Shown piece by piece: positions 61,050-64,000 of a DNA stretch of 64,000 nucleotides (position 1 is its first letter; each line of letters begins with the position of its first letter). The position numbers and the translations under genes are program-made. Below the pieces are notes generated by a model. That model was not told the DNA's origin. It saw only the letters and a list, made by a program, of their open reading frames with translations, and ran no database searches. The stretch lies in NCBI GenBank assembly GCA_035275405.1, contig DATEMU010000007.1, positions 248,001 through 312,000 of the forward strand, given 5' to 3'. The DNA is from Phycisphaerae bacterium (lineage in GTDB: Bacteria; Planctomycetota; Phycisphaerae; UBA1845; UTPLA1).

Positions 61050-63614
61050 ATGCCCGGACCTGGTTATGTGGATGAGGCAGTGACTTTTTCGGGAAAAAAG
61101 GAACGGCGGAGAGGGGACCTGTGCGGTCGGCGGCTCAGGCACGCACTCGTTTCAGCGCTAGTGATGGTCGCCGCGGCCTCAGGCGAATCGGCTGCAGCGG
61201 GGCCTACCAGCGCCATCAAGAAAGACGCCAATGTCGCGGTCCAGGCGTTCGCGGATCGAACGGCGGCGGCCCCGGGTGAGGTCGTCAACCTGTTGATTTC
61301 GCTGACCCCGGACAAGGACTGGCACGTTTACTGGCGGGGGCCGGGGGGGCTGACCGGCCTGCCCACGACCATCGATTGGTCCGGCCCGGCGGGTTTTAGC
61401 TTCGGTCGGACGCAGTTTCCTGTTCCGAAGCGATCCTTCGACTCCGAGTTGAACGAGACGTCCTTCATCCTCGAAGGCGAAGCCTTGCTGGTGACGCCCG
61501 TTCGAGTGCCGACGTCTGCGGCGCCCGGCAAGGACGCGCTGTTCAAGGCGAAGGTGTCCTATCTGGCGTGCAAGAAGGAGTGTATCCCGGGAGACGTGGA
61601 GGTCTCGTTGGTGTTGCCCGTCGTTTCTACGGGCTCGAAGATCGAGTCGGCGAATGCGGAGATGTTTGGACGCGCGGCGCGGCGCTTTCCACTTCCGATC
61701 GAGAAGGCGAAACACGTCAAGCTGTCCGATCGAACGGACAAGCCGCGCGTCAAGCCGGGCGACACGTTCACCGCGAGCCTGGTCGCCGAGGTGGCGGCCG
61801 GTCATCACATGCAATCGAACAAGCCTTTGAGCAAGGAATTGATTCCGGCGGTGTTGTTTCTGGAACCGACGGACGGGCTGGAGATCGGCGAGGTAGTGTA
61901 CCCGCCGGGGCGCGAGCGAACCGATCCCGGCGCGCCGGGACTGGGCAAGCTCAGCGAATATGACGGGGAGGTGAAGCTGACGATTCCCGTCACCGTCGCG
62001 GAGGACGCGAACACGGCGCCGCGCTGGATTCGCGGGGTTTTTCAATACCAGATTTGCAACGAGTCGGGCACTTGCTTCCCGCCGCAGCATATCGAGATCG
62101 CGATCCCGGTGCAGATGGAGGGAGGGCCGGCGCCGACGGCCGCGGTGATCGTGGCCCCGCCCGTTCCGATTGCGGTGACCGATCAACTGGAACCGGAGCC
62201 CGTTTCCAATGGCGCCGACGCGGTACTGCCCTCGCAGAATATCCTGACTCGCGCGCAGAACTGGCTGCTCGGATTCGGCTATTTGGGTGCGCTCTTGGTA
62301 GCGGTCATCGGCGGGTTCGTGCTCAATCTCATGCCGTGCGTGCTGCCGGTGATCTCGCTCAAGATTCTGTCGTTCGTCCGGCAGGCGCACGAACATCGCG
62401 CGCGAGTATTCTGGCTCGGCATGACGTACTCCGCGGGCATCATGGTTTTCTTTAGCGTCATCGGCCTTCTGTTTTGGCAGACCAACAAGCAGCTTGGCTG
62501 GGGCGAGCAGTTTCAGAAGCCGCAGGTAGTCATCGGACTCGCCGCGATTGTCACGGCTTTCGCATTGAGCTTGTTTGAAGTCTTTATGATTTTCCCGCCA
62601 AAGATCATCAACAAGCTGGACGAAAAAGCCGAAGGCGAGGGCTTTCTGTCCGCATTTGTTACGGGTCTTCTCGCGACGTTTCTGGGCACGGCCTGCACTG
62701 CGCCTTTTCTCAGTGCCGCCATCGGCGCGGCGAGCAAATTTTCGCCAACGCAGGGCGGGTTCATCTTTGTCGCGGTCGGCGTCGGCATGGCGCTGCCGTT
62801 CATGGTGCTGGCCGCCAATCCCGGCTGGTTGCGCTTTGTTCCCAGGGCCGGGCCGTGGATGACCACGTTTGAATACCTGATGGGATTTCTACTCCTGGGC
62901 ACGGTCATTTGGTTGCTCAATCCCCTCCGCGGCCAGATCGGCGGCGAAGGCGTCCTGCTTGCGATGATCTTCCTGTTGACCGTGGCCATGGCGGCGTGGA
63001 TCAAGGGGAAGATCGAATTCGGCGCTCCGACGGCGAAGAGAGTCAAGCTCTACGGATTGGCGCTGACGATTGTGCTATTGGGTTGGCTACTGCCGTTTCG
63101 AATTTTCCACAGCATCGATGACCTGATTGCGCAGCAGATAGAGAACAGGGAATTGATGGCCGACGGTCAACTCTATCGCCAAGCGGGCCAGAAGGGGCTC
63201 AACCTGACCCAGCGAAATCTGGATTGGTCGAAGGGCATTCCCTGGCAGCATTACAAGCGCGACCGCGCCCTGGAGGACGTGCGCAACGGCTATACGGTTT
63301 TCATCGACTATACCGCCGACTGGTGCGCGAACTGCAAGGTGATGCTCAAGACGGCGATCGAACGGCCGGACGTGATGGCGGTCATGAAGGAATTGAATGT
63401 GATCCCCTATACGGCCGACTACACGCTGCCCGTCAAGGAGATCAAGGAGGACCTGGAGCGCTTTCAGCGCGGCGGCGTGCCGGTCTTCGTCGTCTATCGC
63501 CCGAACGACGTGGACAAGCCCGAGATCCTGCCGGAGGTGATCACGCAGACGGACCTGATTGAGGCCCTCCGCCGTGCAGGCCGGAGTCGCGTGCAAGTGG
63601 CGGTCAAGCCATAA
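61050..63614 (+). CDS. dsbD: DsbD-family thiol reductase with extended N-terminal region
   Basis: The 854-residue protein has a basic N-terminus and signal helix (about 30-50). Two DsbD-alpha-like periplasmic beta domains follow (about 60-225 and 225-360). The first holds the Cys pair ACKKEC and the second ICNESGTC. The membrane domain has eight helices with the redox Cys in NLMPCVLPV and GTACTAPF. A C-terminal thioredoxin domain has DYTADWCANCKVM and cis-Pro RGGVPVFVVY. It carries electrons from cytoplasmic thioredoxin to the periplasm. The start is uncertain: ATG 61050 or GTG 61080, the latter with GAGG upstream. Confidence 0.9.
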   Translation: MPGPGYVDEAVTFSGKKERRRGDLCGRRLRHALVSALVMVAAASGESAAAGPTSAIKKDANVAVQAFADRTAAAPGEVVNLLISLTPDKDWHVYWRGPGGLTGLPTTIDWSGPAGFSFGRTQFPVPKRSFDSELNETSFILEGEALLVTPVRVPTSAAPGKDALFKAKVSYLACKKECIPGDVEVSLVLPVVSTGSKIESANAEMFGRAARRFPLPIEKAKHVKLSDRTDKPRVKPGDTFTASLVAEVAAGHHMQSNKPLSKELIPAVLFLEPTDGLEIGEVVYPPGRERTDPGAPGLGKLSEYDGEVKLTIPVTVAEDANTAPRWIRGVFQYQICNESGTCFPPQHIEIAIPVQMEGGPAPTAAVIVAPPVPIAVTDQLEPEPVSNGADAVLPSQNILTRAQNWLLGFGYLGALLVAVIGGFVLNLMPCVLPVISLKILSFVRQAHEHRARVFWLGMTYSAGIMVFFSVIGLLFWQTNKQLGWGEQFQKPQVVIGLAAIVTAFALSLFEVFMIFPPKIINKLDEKAEGEGFLSAFVTGLLATFLGTACTAPFLSAAIGAASKFSPTQGGFIFVAVGVGMALPFMVLAANPGWLRFVPRAGPWMTTFEYLMGFLLLGTVIWLLNPLRGQIGGEGVLLAMIFLLTVAMAAWIKGKIEFGAPTAKRVKLYGLALTIVLLGWLLPFRIFHSIDDLIAQQIENRELMADGQLYRQAGQKGLNLTQRNLDWSKGIPWQHYKRDRALEDVRNGYTVFIDYTADWCANCKVMLKTAIERPDVMAVMKELNVIPYTADYTLPVKEIKEDLERFQRGGVPVFVVYRPNDVDKPEILPEVITQTDLIEALRRAGRSRVQVAVKP

Positions 63615-63672
63615 CACATCTTCATTTCGCCGTTTTGACTTTTTTACATTTTGGCGTTTACTTGCGCGGAGT

Positions 63673-64000
63673 ATGTCCTTCAACCGCGCCGAGATTGTCG
63701 ACAAGAACTTCGCTGCCTTTGTCAGCGGCTGGAAGGAATCGCCGGCCGAGCCGATGGGGCCGAACGACCTGCTCGCTCCGGGCGCGGCGCTGACCGGCCG
63801 CGATCTGGTCGAACTCTTTGAATCGCAGATGGCCGCGCGGCATTTGGACTTGATTGCGCGGGAGCTGCGCGCTCGAAACGCCGCCTTCTACACGATCGGT
63901 TCGGCGGGTCACGAGGGGAATGCCCTGGTCGCGCGGCTGACGCGGCACACCGACCCGGCGTTCCTGCACTACCGCAGCGGCGCGTTCATGGTCGAGCGGG
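63673..64000 (+). CDS. Thiamine-diphosphate dependent 2-oxoacid dehydrogenase E1 (3' end outside window)
   Basis: The first 109 codons are visible: MSFNRAEIVDKNFAAFVSGW, then GRDLVELFESQMAARHLDLIARELRARNAAFYTIGSAGHEGNALVARLTRHTDPAFLHYRSGAFMVER. The GSAGHEGN and LHYRSG segments correspond to the start of the E1-alpha part of branched-chain 2-oxoacid (or pyruvate/acetoin type) dehydrogenases. The N-terminal extension and wording suggest the fused alpha-beta form found in several phyla, but the fusion cannot be confirmed here. The ATG lies 58 bases after the dsbD-like gene with GCGGAG just upstream. Confidence 0.8.
   Translation, partial: MSFNRAEIVDKNFAAFVSGWKESPAEPMGPNDLLAPGAALTGRDLVELFESQMAARHLDLIARELRARNAAFYTIGSAGHEGNALVARLTRHTDPAFLHYRSGAFMVER

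Noticed and set aside
60706..61083. 125-codon plus-strand frame
   Set aside because: No ribosome site, low-complexity start and overlap with the dsbD-like gene; no recognisable domain.

Overview
The window is 64 kb of GC-rich bacterial chromosome, most likely from a planctomycete (Planctomycetota, Phycisphaerae-like). The inference rests on gene content: many secreted proteins with dockerin-type or thrombospondin type 3 (TSP3) calcium-loop C-termini, a PEP-CTERM protein with an exosortase-family enzyme, a DUF1573 protein, a degenerate GH10-like protein, RNase Y, and abundant short dispersed repeats. No rRNA, tRNA, CRISPR array or complete mobile element was found. Genes at both edges are cut: a DJ-1/PfpI protein on the left and a 2-oxoacid dehydrogenase E1 on the right.

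Layout. 0.7-2.4 kb: tandem paralogous secreted Cys-rich proteins. 2.4-5.7 kb (minus): three overlapping genes for a DUF1573/double-thioredoxin protein, an exosortase (XrtH-like) and a partner membrane protein. 5.8-13.9 kb: S9 peptidase, zinc-ribbon proteins, diadenylate cyclase with its downstream partner, D-2-hydroxyacid dehydrogenase, twin PRC-barrel protein, alkyltransferase-like protein. 14.0-20.2 kb: duplicated-domain dockerin protein, GH10-like protein, hpt, PH-domain protein. 20.2-25.0 kb: repeat-rich, partly lower-GC accessory stretch with a duplicated small ORF, a thioredoxin/TIGR03435 fusion, a lipoprotein and a Cys-rich secreted protein, then a sigma factor whose C-terminus runs into a repeat. 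26.0-42.7 kb: one PEP-CTERM gene followed by ten consecutive same-strand genes for secreted proteins. All ten end in TSP3 loops, a conserved Cys motif (CGxCAPGV or CCAPGV), a hydrophobic stretch and an Arg cluster. 42.7-44.4 kb: ammonium transporter and PII. 44.5-49.5 kb: GT-C-like glycosyltransferase and secreted dockerin proteins. 49.9-57.8 kb: an isolated Mu-like terminase/portal pair, a partial copy of the portal gene, FG-GAP and beta-helix proteins, and two more Cys-motif tails of a third subtype. 57.8-64 kb: chlorophyllase-like hydrolase, RNase Y, DsbD-like protein, E1.

How it fits together. The main candidate system is a protein-sorting pathway. Ten array proteins plus one intact and one broken protein at 55-58 kb carry a tail with the architecture of C-terminal sorting signals (motif, transmembrane helix, basic cluster). 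It is not the PEP-CTERM or IPTL-CTERM motif I know. Its invariant feature is a Cys pair, and the window also encodes an exosortase co-transcribed with a thioredoxin-fold protein, plus a DsbD-like reductase. I infer, without proof, that the surface display of a paralogous set of calcium-binding propeller and P-domain proteins is handled by this or a related sortase and may depend on thiol chemistry. A second theme is repeat activity. At least six different heptamer tandem repeats, nonamer and octamer arrays and hairpin modules are scattered here, and several have been absorbed into gene ends.
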